Source of the DNA: Ruminococcus sp. UBA1366
GTDB lineage: Bacteria > Bacillota > Clostridia > Oscillospirales > Ruminococcaceae
Assembly: GCA_002306005.1 (NCBI GenBank)
Contig: DBRO01000008.1
Span: 9,937 to 18,915, forward strand
Direction of reading: 5' to 3'
DNA: 8,979 bases
A program made the position numbers and the translations under genes. Under the pieces are notes generated by a model that saw only the letters and a list, made by a program, of their open reading frames with translations, did not search any database and had not been told where the DNA came from. Positions 1-6,342 of the stretch are shown here, piece after piece. Every line of letters starts with the position of its first letter. Position 1 is the stretch's first letter.

Positions 1-480
1 GTCCGTCATATTCAACCCGATATTTGCATGGAACTGGACTTTGATAAATTTACCTCGGTGGTGCTGAATCTTGTGGTCAACGCAGTGCAGAACAATATTT
101 CGGAAGAAAAGCGCGTAGTTGTTAGTTTGAAAAAAACGCGCAGGGAAATTGTGTTTTCCGTGGAAGACAACGGAATAGGAATTCCGACAGAAAAAATAGC
201 GCTGCTGTTTATTCCCCATGCGCTCAGCGAGAAATATTCCGAAAAATCCGGTCTGGGACTGCCATTATGCAAAATGTTTGCCGACCACTATGGCGCGGCT
301 GTTACGGTTTCTTCCCAAACCGATGTGGGCACGCAGATCTTTATGCGTTTTCCGCGCTGTGAACAGGGCGACTGCGACGATGTGCCCCGGTTGGATTCCC
401 CCGCAAAAAAATATGTCTCGGAACGCTTCTCACCCCTCTATGTCTATCTGTCGAAAGTCGTCAAAATCCGGATTGTGTAA
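1..480 (+). CDS. Sensor histidine kinase, C-terminal fragment (HATPase domain)
   Basis: The frame is open from base 1, so the gene begins upstream and only the last 159 codons are here; the ATG at 28 is internal. What remains is the GHKL ATPase domain. The N box is LNLVVNAVQN (fragment residues 22-31), the G1 box VEDNGIGIP (54-62) and the G2 box SGLGLPLCK (83-91), followed by a VGTQIFMRFP strand that closes the domain. A tail of about 40 residues without a recognisable domain follows. The phospho-acceptor histidine and any sensor domain lie outside the window, so the signal cannot be inferred. The gene converges on the aminotransferase operon and shares a terminator with it. The family call is firm; whether its partner is a DNA-binding or an ANTAR-type RNA-binding response regulator cannot be seen. 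Confidence 0.9.
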   Translation, partial: VRHIQPDICMELDFDKFTSVVLNLVVNAVQNNISEEKRVVVSLKKTRREIVFSVEDNGIGIPTEKIALLFIPHALSEKYSEKSGLGLPLCKMFADHYGAAVTVSSQTDVGTQIFMRFPRCEQGDCDDVPRLDSPAKKYVSERFSPLYVYLSKVVKIRIV

Positions 481-511
481 ATGCCCCGCAAAGCAAACCG
501 TAAATTTTCAC

Positions 512-545
512 AAAAAAACAGGACAGTCATAGCTGTCCTGTTTTT
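512..545. terminator. Bidirectional intrinsic terminator between convergent genes
   Basis: A perfect 9-bp stem, ACAGGACAG (518-526) with CTGTCCTGT (533-541), encloses a 6-nt loop. It is flanked by an A-run on the left and a T-run on the right, so it can end transcription in both directions: the histidine kinase from the left and the aminotransferase operon from the right. The aminotransferase stop codon at 549 lies directly beside it. Confidence 0.92.
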
Positions 546-548
546 GCT

Positions 549-1898
549 TTATAAATTGGCTTGAATGGCGGCTTTGAGGATTTCAAAGCCCTTTTCGAGC
601 TGTTCATCGGTGACGACTAACGGGCATAAAAAGCGAATGACATTTCCGTATGCACCGGCGTTTTCAATAATGAGTCCATTCCGGACGGCGGTTTGGATAA
701 TATCCGAAACCAGTTTACTGGCGGGTTCTTTAGTTTTTTTGTCGGTCACGAATTCAATGCCCAGCATACAGCCAACGCCCCGTACATCGCCCACGACTTC
801 AAGTTCTTCTTTCCATGCGTTAAACTCCGCAAAGCACTTCTTGGAGATTTCCAAGGCGCGGTCGCAAAGCTTGTCGCGCTCCATTATCTCGATCACTTTT
901 AATGCAGAAGCACACGCCAGCGCGTTTCCGCCGAACGTACCGCCCAGTACCCCGGGTTTCATTTTTTCCAGCACTTCTGCGCCGGTGGTAACGGCACTGA
1001 GCGGAATGCCCGCCGCAATGGATTTTGCGCTTGCCAAAATATCCGGCGGACAGCCCGCCTCATCCCAGTAACAGGAAACAAACATTTTACCGGAGCGCCC
1101 GAAGCCGGTCTGCACTTCATCCGCAATGAGCAGGATGCCCTTTTCGTCGCAGATTTTGCGGACAGCTTTTACAAATTCCATCGGTGCGGGGACAAATCCG
1201 CCCTCGCCCTGTACGGGTTCCATCACGATGCCTGCAACCATGTCTGCAGGAGAGGCTTCATCAAACATTCTTTCTAGTTTTTCGATGTAGTAGGCAATTG
1301 CCTGTTCTTCCGTCATGCCTTCCGGCATACGGTAAAGATAGGGGTATTCCGCCCGGTAAACGCCGTCCGGAAAAGGTCCAAAGCCGTTGGAATAAGACTT
1401 TTTCGCCGTCATGGTGGAAGCAAGCAGGGTTCTGCCGTGAAACGCACCTGAGAACACGATGATATTCGGTCTGCCGGAGGAACAACGCGCAATTTTTACG
1501 GCATTTTCCAAAGCTTCCGCGCCGGAATTGGCAAACATTGTTCTGCGGTTTTTGCTTTTTACGGGAACAATTTCGTTCATCTTTTCTGCAAGCGCAATAT
1601 AACCCTCGTGCGTGATGATGTTCATCATGGCGTGAAAATACTTCCCCGCCTGATTTTGCACCGCCTCCACGATTTCCGGCTGGCTGTACCCGATATTTAA
1701 CACACCGACACCGCCGACCCAATCCATAAAGACATTTCCGTCCACGTCTTCGACCATCGCACCTTCTCCCCTGCTGATCACGACAGGGTAGACGGACTTA
1801 ATCGAGTCCGGCATTGCCTCGTGACGACGTTTCAGAATTTCCGCCGCTTTGGGTCCGGGGAGCGGAGTTTTGATTTCCGGAAGTGCAGTTCTGAGCAT
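549..1898 (-). CDS. Class III PLP aminotransferase, GabT-like (4-aminobutyrate/omega-amino acid type)
   Basis: This is a 449-aa fold-type I, PLP-dependent aminotransferase of the usual family length. Visible motifs are SGAEA (125-129, phosphate contact), GAFHGRT (151-157), EPVQGEGG (227-234), IADEVQTGFGR (258-268, Asp260 to the PLP ring nitrogen), AKSIAAGIPLS (291-301, Lys292 as Schiff-base lysine) and GTFGGN (320-325). By alignment from memory with E. coli GabT, the Glu211/Arg398 pair of GABA transaminases corresponds to Glu232 and Arg422 here, and both are present. This favours an omega-amino acid donor with 2-oxoglutarate as acceptor, giving an aldehyde such as succinate semialdehyde. GABA, 5-aminovalerate, beta-alanine or a diamine remain possible. 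The ATG has an AAAGGA site 10 nt upstream. It is the last gene of the operon, 43 bp after the alcohol dehydrogenase that could reduce its product. Confidence 0.93.
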   Translation of the reverse strand: MLRTALPEIKTPLPGPKAAEILKRRHEAMPDSIKSVYPVVISRGEGAMVEDVDGNVFMDWVGGVGVLNIGYSQPEIVEAVQNQAGKYFHAMMNIITHEGYIALAEKMNEIVPVKSKNRRTMFANSGAEALENAVKIARCSSGRPNIIVFSGAFHGRTLLASTMTAKKSYSNGFGPFPDGVYRAEYPYLYRMPEGMTEEQAIAYYIEKLERMFDEASPADMVAGIVMEPVQGEGGFVPAPMEFVKAVRKICDEKGILLIADEVQTGFGRSGKMFVSCYWDEAGCPPDILASAKSIAAGIPLSAVTTGAEVLEKMKPGVLGGTFGGNALACASALKVIEIMERDKLCDRALEISKKCFAEFNAWKEELEVVGDVRGVGCMLGIEFVTDKKTKEPASKLVSDIIQTAVRNGLIIENAGAYGNVIRFLCPLVVTDEQLEKGFEILKAAIQANL

Positions 1899-1941
1899 TT
1901 TTTACAAGTCCTTTCAATATCATAATTTCAGGGTAACCCAT

Positions 1942-3084
1942 TTAAATTGCCGAGTCCAGCGCATCGAGATAAATCTGCCGGATTTCTTCGCGGGTAAACA
2001 CTACAGGATGCCATGCAATTCCCGCCGCAGAAATTTTTAAAGCATTGTCGGTAAGCCAATCCACGTCGTTCTTTGTAATGCCATACGAACTTAGGGGTGC
2101 ATAAACGCCGAGCTTTTCCATCAGCGTGATTAAAACCGCAACGAAGTCGTTTTCATCTTTTCCGCCGATTGCGTGCGAAAGCGCCGCAAATTTTCCGGGG
2201 TTTCCATGGATGGAACGCGTAAACACAACCGGCGCAAGCGAGGCAAGCCCCCTGCCGTGTACGATGTCGCGCAGGCCGGATACGGGGTGTTCCAGCCCGT
2301 GGAGTGCTGTGACACCGGCGGTGTTAATCACCATGCCGCCCAAGGTGCTGGCAAGCGAAAGATTTTCCCAAGCAATTTCATCCGCGGGGTTTTCCGCAAG
2401 CTTTAACACGTTTTCCGCCGCAAGAGAAGCACCATACAGCGCCATCATATCCGTCAGCGGCTGGCTCACGCGGGAAATATACGCATCAATGTTGTGGCAA
2501 AGCGCATCAAAGCCCACACTGACGAGCACGTTTTTTGGCATAGTCATCATCAATTCAGGGTCAATGATGGAGCAGGCGGGCACAATGGCATTGCACCGCA
2601 AGGATTTTTTATCATGGGTTTCGGGGTTTGTCAGCACGGCAAATCCGTTGCCCTCACTGCCGGTTCCGCAGGTTGTCGGCACGGCAATCACGGGGAGTGC
2701 CTTTGTGCTGCTTTTGATTCCAAAAATATAGTCGTTGATATCACCGCCGTTTACGGTTTGGAACGCAATTGCTTTGCCGGCATCGATACTGCTGCCGCCG
2801 CCAATTGCCACAACCACGTCACAGCCTTCTTTTACGGTGATTTCCGCACCTTGATAAACGGTTGTTGTCATCGGGTTCGGCGTAACCTCGTCGAAAACGT
2901 ACGAGGTTACCCCTGCCTGATTTAAAAGGCTCTGCGTTCGATTGAGCAGACCCGATTTCCTAGTGCTGTTTCCGCCCGTGACAATCAATGCTTTTTTTCC
3001 GTATTCGGCTGTTTTTTCGCCAATCAGCGAAGCTTTTCCCTTGCCGAAAATTAAATTTACGGGCAGATGATATTGAAATTCCAA
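1942..3084 (-). CDS. Iron-containing (group III) alcohol dehydrogenase, TTG start
   Basis: This 380-aa NAD(P)-dependent, metal-containing alcohol dehydrogenase is of normal family length. The nucleotide-binding GGGSSID motif is at 95-101 and PTTCGTGSE at 136-144. The metal ligands expected from the family are present: Asp193 and His197 in GFDALCH, His262 in HGLEH and His276 in DIVHG. It should interconvert an aldehyde and an alcohol. Beside a GabT-like transaminase, a role as semialdehyde reductase (4-hydroxybutyrate or 5-hydroxyvalerate dehydrogenase-like) is the natural inference, but the sequence alone does not fix the substrate. The start is TTG: there is no ATG until residue 72, and AAGGAG lies 9 nt upstream of the TTG. 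It follows the solute-binding protein by 25 bp and precedes the aminotransferase by 43 bp, so it is co-transcribed with both. Confidence 0.93.
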   Translation of the reverse strand: MEFQYHLPVNLIFGKGKASLIGEKTAEYGKKALIVTGGNSTRKSGLLNRTQSLLNQAGVTSYVFDEVTPNPMTTTVYQGAEITVKEGCDVVVAIGGGSSIDAGKAIAFQTVNGGDINDYIFGIKSSTKALPVIAVPTTCGTGSEGNGFAVLTNPETHDKKSLRCNAIVPACSIIDPELMMTMPKNVLVSVGFDALCHNIDAYISRVSQPLTDMMALYGASLAAENVLKLAENPADEIAWENLSLASTLGGMVINTAGVTALHGLEHPVSGLRDIVHGRGLASLAPVVFTRSIHGNPGKFAALSHAIGGKDENDFVAVLITLMEKLGVYAPLSSYGITKNDVDWLTDNALKISAAGIAWHPVVFTREEIRQIYLDALDSAI

Positions 3085-3093
3085 GATTAAGAA

Positions 3094-3099
3094 CTCCTT
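3094..3099 (-). promoter_or_regulatory. Ribosome binding site fixing the TTG start of the alcohol dehydrogenase
   Basis: On the minus strand AAGGAG stands 9 nt before TTG (3084-3082). No ATG or GTG is available nearby in frame, so this strong site supports initiation at the unusual TTG. Confidence 0.85.
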
Positions 3100-3109
3100 A
3101 TTAAAGAAT

Positions 3110-3988
3110 TTACTTTACGTTTTCTGTTTTGCCGTCTTCCACGCCAACGAAATAATCTTCCGACAAGCCGTAATTTTCAAGAATCTTCATCAGTGTGCCG
3201 TCCTCTTTCATGGCATTGAGAGCGTCGTTGACTTCCTCTATGAAGGCTTCATCCTCAAACCGCACGGCAGAACCGATTTGTCCGCTTGCTTCCGCTTCAT
3301 ACGGGGTTAAAAGCTTTAACTTCAAAGAACTATCCGAAGAAAGCGTGTAGCCTGCCACGATACCATCCGTAACCACGGCATCTACTTTACCCATGTTTAC
3401 TGCCGTCATGAGGGTTGCCTGACTGTCATAGGCTTCCAGAGAACCGATTTTACCCGCATCCAGCCAAGCCTGTGCTGTATCATAGAAGGTTGTGCCGGGC
3501 TGTGCGCCAACTTTCTTGTCTTTTAAGTCATCCTTGCTTGTAATGGAGGAATCCTCCGGAATGACAACCGCTTCGCCCTCCTGATACCACTTATCGGAGA
3601 ACGCCGCCTGCTGGAGCCGGTCATCCTTCACATACATTGCATCCACGACCATATCAATATTGTTGTTGTTCAGTTCCACAATTAGGTTGGAGAAGTCCAC
3701 GACCTGCATTTTGATATCCTCAATGCCAAGCCGGCTGCAGATTTCCTTTAAGATTTCAATGTCAATGCCTTCCAATTCGCCGGTGTCCACGTCCTTATAA
3801 CAGAACGGCGCATCGTTGGAAGAACCAATGGTGATATAGCCCTTTTCCTTAATTTCCTGCAAGAGTGCGGATTCGCCCCCTTCGGTGGTGCTGGAATCGG
3901 ATTTCTTTTCACAGCCGGTGATGGACACAGTTGCTAAAAGCGCTGCCAGAATCAATGCTGCGAATTTCCTCAGTTTCAGTTTTTTCAT
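3110..3988 (-). CDS. Amino-acid ABC transporter solute-binding lipoprotein (family 3)
   Basis: A 292-aa extracellular substrate receptor. It starts with a basic n-region and hydrophobic segment, MKKLKLRKFAALILAALLATVS, then the lipobox ITGC with Cys26 as lipidation site, then a Ser/Thr/Glu-rich linker. The mature part is a SBP_bac_3 domain: GYITIGSSNDAPFCYKD, GIDIEILKEICSRLGI, DDRLQQAAFSD and DAVVTDGIVAGY. Arg124 and Asp208 match the Arg and Asp that hold the carboxylate and amino group of amino acids in HisJ/GlnH-type receptors, so the ligand is probably an amino acid. The ATG at 3988 is chosen because AAAGGA lies 8-9 nt upstream and it gives a normal signal peptide. It lies 50 bp after the permease and is followed by the dehydrogenase. 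Exact ligand unknown. Confidence 0.93.
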   Translation of the reverse strand: MKKLKLRKFAALILAALLATVSITGCEKKSDSSTTEGGESALLQEIKEKGYITIGSSNDAPFCYKDVDTGELEGIDIEILKEICSRLGIEDIKMQVVDFSNLIVELNNNNIDMVVDAMYVKDDRLQQAAFSDKWYQEGEAVVIPEDSSITSKDDLKDKKVGAQPGTTFYDTAQAWLDAGKIGSLEAYDSQATLMTAVNMGKVDAVVTDGIVAGYTLSSDSSLKLKLLTPYEAEASGQIGSAVRFEDEAFIEEVNDALNAMKEDGTLMKILENYGLSEDYFVGVEDGKTENVK

Positions 3989-4038
3989 ATTCTTTTTCCT
4001 TTCTGCCTTTTGGCTGCAAATTATAACAGGGTCTTGCG

Positions 4039-4731
4039 TCAACCTTTATTCAGTTTCCGTTCGACCAATCTGCTCAGCTGAGAGAGTGGAATACTCAGCA
4101 CCAGATAAACCAGTGCCAATATCGTGTAAGCTTCCACGGTAAGAAATGTCTGCGAAGCAAAGGTCTTTGTACGGAGCAGGAGTTCCTGAACCGAAATCAT
4201 GGCAAGCAGGGAGGTGTCTTTAATCAGCATGACCAAATAGTTTCCAAACACCGGCACGGAGTTGCGCATGGCCGGCGGAATGATAAAATGAAGCATGACT
4301 TTGCGTTCGCTAAAGCCCAGTGCCAGTCCTGCTTCCCGCTGTCCAGGATCCACCGCCAAAATGGAGGAACGTACAACCTCTGACATATAACAGCCGTAGT
4401 TGATGGAAAACCCGATGATACCGCAGGTTTCTGCGGAAAGCGAAAAATAGCTGATGTAGCCCATCATATCCGCCACGCCCTTTACCAGCGCGGGAACCAC
4501 AAAATAAATGTAGAAAAACTGCACCAGCAGCGGTGTTCCGCGGACGATTTCAATGACAACACCCAAAATGCCGCGCAGAACTTTATTTTTAGACAGCCTG
4601 CCCAAAGCAATCAAAACAGCAAGGATCATTGCGCCGACAAAGCCCACAAGCGTAATGTAAAGCACAACGCCGATACCGTCTAACAGGCTGGGACCAAGGA
4701 GGTCAAGTGCTTTTTCAAAATTTAAATCCAT
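4039..4731 (-). CDS. Polar amino-acid ABC transporter permease (HisM/GlnP type)
   Basis: A 230-aa inner-membrane subunit with about five hydrophobic segments (roughly 20-45, 55-82, 100-120, 155-182 and 200-218). The N-terminal half carries EIVRGTPLLVQFFYIYF (61-77), a hallmark of the His/Glu/Gln/Arg/opine permease family. The cytoplasmic EAA loop, which docks on the ATPase, is at about 132-156, with EAGLALGFSERKVMLHFIIP in it. Only one permease is encoded, so the transporter is probably a homodimer of this subunit. The ATG has AAGGAGG 8-9 nt upstream, and the gap to the ATPase stop is only 18 bp, indicating tight translational coupling. Confidence 0.95.
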   Translation of the reverse strand: MDLNFEKALDLLGPSLLDGIGVVLYITLVGFVGAMILAVLIALGRLSKNKVLRGILGVVIEIVRGTPLLVQFFYIYFVVPALVKGVADMMGYISYFSLSAETCGIIGFSINYGCYMSEVVRSSILAVDPGQREAGLALGFSERKVMLHFIIPPAMRNSVPVFGNYLVMLIKDTSLLAMISVQELLLRTKTFASQTFLTVEAYTILALVYLVLSIPLSQLSRLVERKLNKG

Positions 4732-4749
4732 GTTTAGTTTCCTCCTTTT

Positions 4750-5478
4750 TTATAAAACTCTTGAAAGAAAAGCCCTCGTGCGTTCATTTTTCGGGTTTGT
4801 GAAAATCTCCTGCGGCGCATTCTCTTCCACCACATATCCGCCGTCCATAAAAATCACGCGGTCGGCAACGTCCTTTGCAAAGCCCATTTCATGCGTGACG
4901 ACAATCATCGTCATGCCTTCCTTCGCAAGGTTTTTCATAACTTCCAGAACATCACCAACCAGCTCGGGGTCCAGCGCGGAGGTTGGTTCGTCAAATAAAA
5001 GCACTTCCGGATTCATTGCCAGCGCACGGGCAATCGCTACCCGCTGTTGCTGTCCGCCGGATAGAGCACTGGGTCTGGTGTCCGCTTTTGCTTCCAGTCC
5101 GACTTTTTTGAGCAGTTCCATTGCCTGCTCTTTTGCCTCATGCTTGGGCGTTTTGTTCAGCTTAATGGGTGCAAACATCACGTTTTCCACCACAGTTTTC
5201 AGCGGAAACAAATTAAACCGCTGAAAAACCATCCCGACTTTTTTGCGGTAGCCGGTAACTTTTTTGCCCAGCTTCGTAATGTTTTCGCCCTCAAAGTAAA
5301 TCTCACCGCCGCTGGGCTTCTCCAGCAAATTGATACAGCGCAGCAACGTGCTTTTTCCCGAACCGGACGGCCCGATGATGACAACCACTTCGCCCTTTTC
5401 AATATCAATGTTGATATTTTGCAGTACCTCAAGGTCGTTAAAGTGCTTCGACAAATTTTTAATTTCAATTACCGGCAT
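4750..5478 (-). CDS. Polar amino-acid ABC transporter ATPase (GlnQ/HisP type)
   Basis: A 243-aa cytoplasmic ATPase of the amino-acid importer family, full length. Walker [10 protein letters not shown] is at 36-44, the Q-loop VFQRFNLFP around Gln86, the signature LSGGQQQR at 139-146, Walker B LLFDEP at 160-165 followed by TSALDPE, and the H-loop THE with His196. The start [13 protein letters not shown] is chosen because AAGGAG lies 6 nt upstream (5490-5485) and family members begin there. A longer in-frame reading up to 5538 has no ribosome binding site and runs through a terminator hairpin. It is the first gene of the transport-catabolism block. Immediately before it lies a leader with an intrinsic terminator and a hexaloop hairpin, which suggests control by antitermination. 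Confidence 0.96.
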   Translation of the reverse strand: MPVIEIKNLSKHFNDLEVLQNINIDIEKGEVVVIIGPSGSGKSTLLRCINLLEKPSGGEIYFEGENITKLGKKVTGYRKKVGMVFQRFNLFPLKTVVENVMFAPIKLNKTPKHEAKEQAMELLKKVGLEAKADTRPSALSGGQQQRVAIARALAMNPEVLLFDEPTSALDPELVGDVLEVMKNLAKEGMTMIVVTHEMGFAKDVADRVIFMDGGYVVEENAPQEIFTNPKNERTRAFLSRVL

Positions 5479-5484
5479 AGGATA

Positions 5485-5490
5485 CTCCTT
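5485..5490 (-). promoter_or_regulatory. Ribosome binding site of the ABC ATPase
   Basis: AAGGAG on the minus strand is followed after 6 nt by ATG at 5478. It lies just a few bases beyond the T-run of the leader terminator, so there is no room for a promoter between terminator and gene. Confidence 0.85.
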
Positions 5491-5494
5491 TTCC

Positions 5495-5547
5495 AAATAA
5501 AAAACGCAGAGCCGTGGCTTTTTTGTAGAAAGCCTCATTGCTCTGCG
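5495..5547 (-). terminator. Intrinsic terminator/attenuator in the transporter leader
   Basis: On the minus strand CGCAGAGC (5547-5540) pairs with GCTCTGCG (5512-5505). Inside, GGCTTT (5534-5529) pairs with AAAGCC (5521-5516). A TTTTTTATTT run follows (5504-5495). It lies between the kinase-like gene (stop at 5570) and the ATPase, so the five transport and catabolism genes can be transcribed only by readthrough or antitermination, unless an unseen promoter lies inside it. The element competes with the hexaloop hairpin at 5529-5544. Confidence 0.82.
5529..5544 (-). promoter_or_regulatory. ANTAR-like hexaloop antiterminator hairpin (transporter leader)
   Basis: On the minus strand AGAGC (5544-5540), loop AATGAG (5539-5534) and GCTTT (5533-5529) form a 5-bp stem (one G-U pair) with a six-base loop having A at position 1 and G at position 4. 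Those loop features are the recognition signature described for RNA targets of ANTAR antiterminators. Both strands of this hairpin are also used by the terminator, so the two folds exclude each other. The 14-nt core recurs before the P-II gene with one difference. A first hexaloop hairpin, normally found upstream in ANTAR targets, is not visible. The protein partner is inferred and is not in the window. Confidence 0.6.
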
Positions 5548-5555
5548 CTGTTTTT

Positions 5556-5561
5556 ATTTTA
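5556..5561 (-). promoter_or_regulatory. Possible weak -10 box for the transporter operon
   Basis: TAAAAT on the minus strand sits in TTTAAAATAAAAACA (5563-5549), which matches 14 of 15 bases around the real-looking -10 of the P-II promoter at 8388-8402. No credible -35 is found at 16-18 bp upstream, so if this is a promoter it would need an activator. Otherwise transcription comes from the kinase-like gene. Confidence 0.3.
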
Positions 5562-5569
5562 AATTGGTG

Positions 5570-6169
5570 TTAAACTTCGTATTTTGCACGAATAAAATCC
5601 GTTAGGAACTCGCTTGTCTTTTCAATGCCCAAAAAGCTGGAATCAATCATAATTTCCTTGTGCGCCTTGTCCGACATGGAATAGCCGCAGTAGTGACGGT
5701 GGTAGGAATCCCGCGCCTTATCCACGGCGGAAATCATCTTTACCGCCTCGTTGGGCGTCATGCCAAGCCGTTCCACGCAATTGACAAGCCTTGCCTCATA
5801 CGGCGCGTAAATGAAAATCCGCACCAGATTTTTGGTATCAGAAAGAATTTGTTCCGCGCATCTTCCTACAATAATGCAGGAACTCTTTGCCGCAAGGTCG
5901 GTGATAATCTGCTGTTGCGCCGCAAAAATCTTGTCCTGGATTTCTGTTGTGCCAAGCCCCAAAGGATAATTCATATTAAAGAAGGCGGATTTTGCACTTT
6001 CTTCCGAATCACTGACGGTTGAAACCGGCAGGTTCAGTTTTTTTGCCGCTAAATCCACAATATCGCGGTCGTAGTATTCAATCCCGAGCTTTTCGCTCAT
6101 CATTCTTGCAATCGGCCTGCCAAGGCTGCCGAACTGTCTGGCTATCGTGACAACAAATTTTTCTTTCAT
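5570..6169 (-). CDS. Cytidylate kinase-like family protein
   Basis: A 199-aa P-loop protein of the cytidylate-kinase-like family (Cytidylate_kin2 type). It begins VVTIARQFGSLGRPIARMM (6-24), the family's variant of the phosphate-binding loop, without the GK[ST] of true Cmk. It then has EYYDRDIVDLAAKKL (31-45), SSCIIVGRCAEQIL (96-109) and DKARDSYHRHYCG (150-162). Members are annotated as nucleotide kinases by fold; their substrate is generally not established and I do not assign one. The ATG at 6169 has AAAGGG about 8 nt upstream and a good promoter at 6231-6203. It is the first gene on the minus strand, divergent from the pucR-like gene, and separated from the transporter genes by a 91-bp leader with a terminator. 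Confidence 0.85.
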   Translation of the reverse strand: MKEKFVVTIARQFGSLGRPIARMMSEKLGIEYYDRDIVDLAAKKLNLPVSTVSDSEESAKSAFFNMNYPLGLGTTEIQDKIFAAQQQIITDLAAKSSCIIVGRCAEQILSDTKNLVRIFIYAPYEARLVNCVERLGMTPNEAVKMISAVDKARDSYHRHYCGYSMSDKAHKEIMIDSSFLGIEKTSEFLTDFIRAKYEV

Positions 6170-6202
6170 GCTATCAAGCCCTTTTCTTTCTGGTATGCTT
6201 CA

Positions 6203-6231
6203 ATTATATCACGCAGTTTTCACAGAAACAA
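6203..6231 (-). promoter_or_regulatory. Sigma-A promoter of the kinase-like gene and minus-strand operon
   Basis: On the minus strand TTGTTT (6231-6226), a 17-bp spacer and a perfect TATAAT (6208-6203) predict transcription starting near 6196, about 27 nt before the ATG at 6169. The -35 box lies 32 bp from the -35 of the divergent regulator gene, so one regulator could control both. Confidence 0.75.
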
Positions 6232-6263
6232 TGTTCACGGACGATAAAGTTTATTCCTCGCCC

Positions 6264-6280
6264 TTGTACTTTGAGTACAA
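6264..6280. promoter_or_regulatory. Perfect dyad TTGTAC-N5-GTACAA over the -35 box (candidate operator)
   Basis: Six-base arms at 6264-6269 and 6275-6280 are perfectly complementary around a 5-bp centre. The left arm is the -35 hexamer of the pucR-like gene promoter, so a bound dimer would block RNA polymerase. It may serve autoregulation, or regulation of both divergent genes. Confidence 0.55.
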
Positions 6281-6292
6281 ATGTGATATGAT
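6264..6292 (+). promoter_or_regulatory. Sigma-A promoter of the pucR-like regulator
   Basis: TTGTAC (6264-6269), a 17-bp spacer and TATGAT (6287-6292) predict a start near 6299, giving a leader of about 44 nt before the ATG at 6343. Confidence 0.75.
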
Positions 6293-6342
6293 ATCTATAA
6301 TAAACTTCATAGAATAACCAAAAATCCGAAAAGAGGGCGGTT

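Larger units (their letters stand above)
6244..6310. repeat. Pair of inverted 11-bp sites flanking the pucR-like promoter
   Basis: ATAAAGTTTAT (6244-6254) is a perfect palindrome around a central G. ATAAACTTCAT (6300-6310) matches its reverse complement in 10 of 11 positions. Their centres are 56 bp apart. One lies upstream of the -35 box and the other at or just after the predicted transcription start of the pucR-like gene, so they bracket the promoter. This arrangement fits cooperative binding or looping by a dimeric regulator, but AT-rich chance similarity is possible. Confidence 0.5.

Noticed and set aside
565..1071. Long plus-strand frames opposite the aminotransferase, dehydrogenase and other genes
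   Set aside because: They are antisense shadows of strongly conserved coding regions, with no ribosome binding sites or recognisable domains.
1899..1941. Small GGGTAACCC palindrome between dehydrogenase and aminotransferase genes
   Set aside because: The arms are 4 bp with a one-base centre, which cannot make a stable RNA hairpin and has no T-run. It is too weak to call.
3989..4042. Upstream start of the solute-binding protein at 4042
   Set aside because: It is a TTG overlapping the permease stop, and it puts an odd hydrophilic stretch before the signal peptide. The ATG at 3988 has its own AAAGGA site.
5479..5538. N-terminal extension of the ABC ATPase (start at 5538)
   Set aside because: It has no ribosome binding site, runs through the terminator hairpin, and adds residues not found in GlnQ-type proteins. 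The ATG at 5478 has AAGGAG at ideal spacing.
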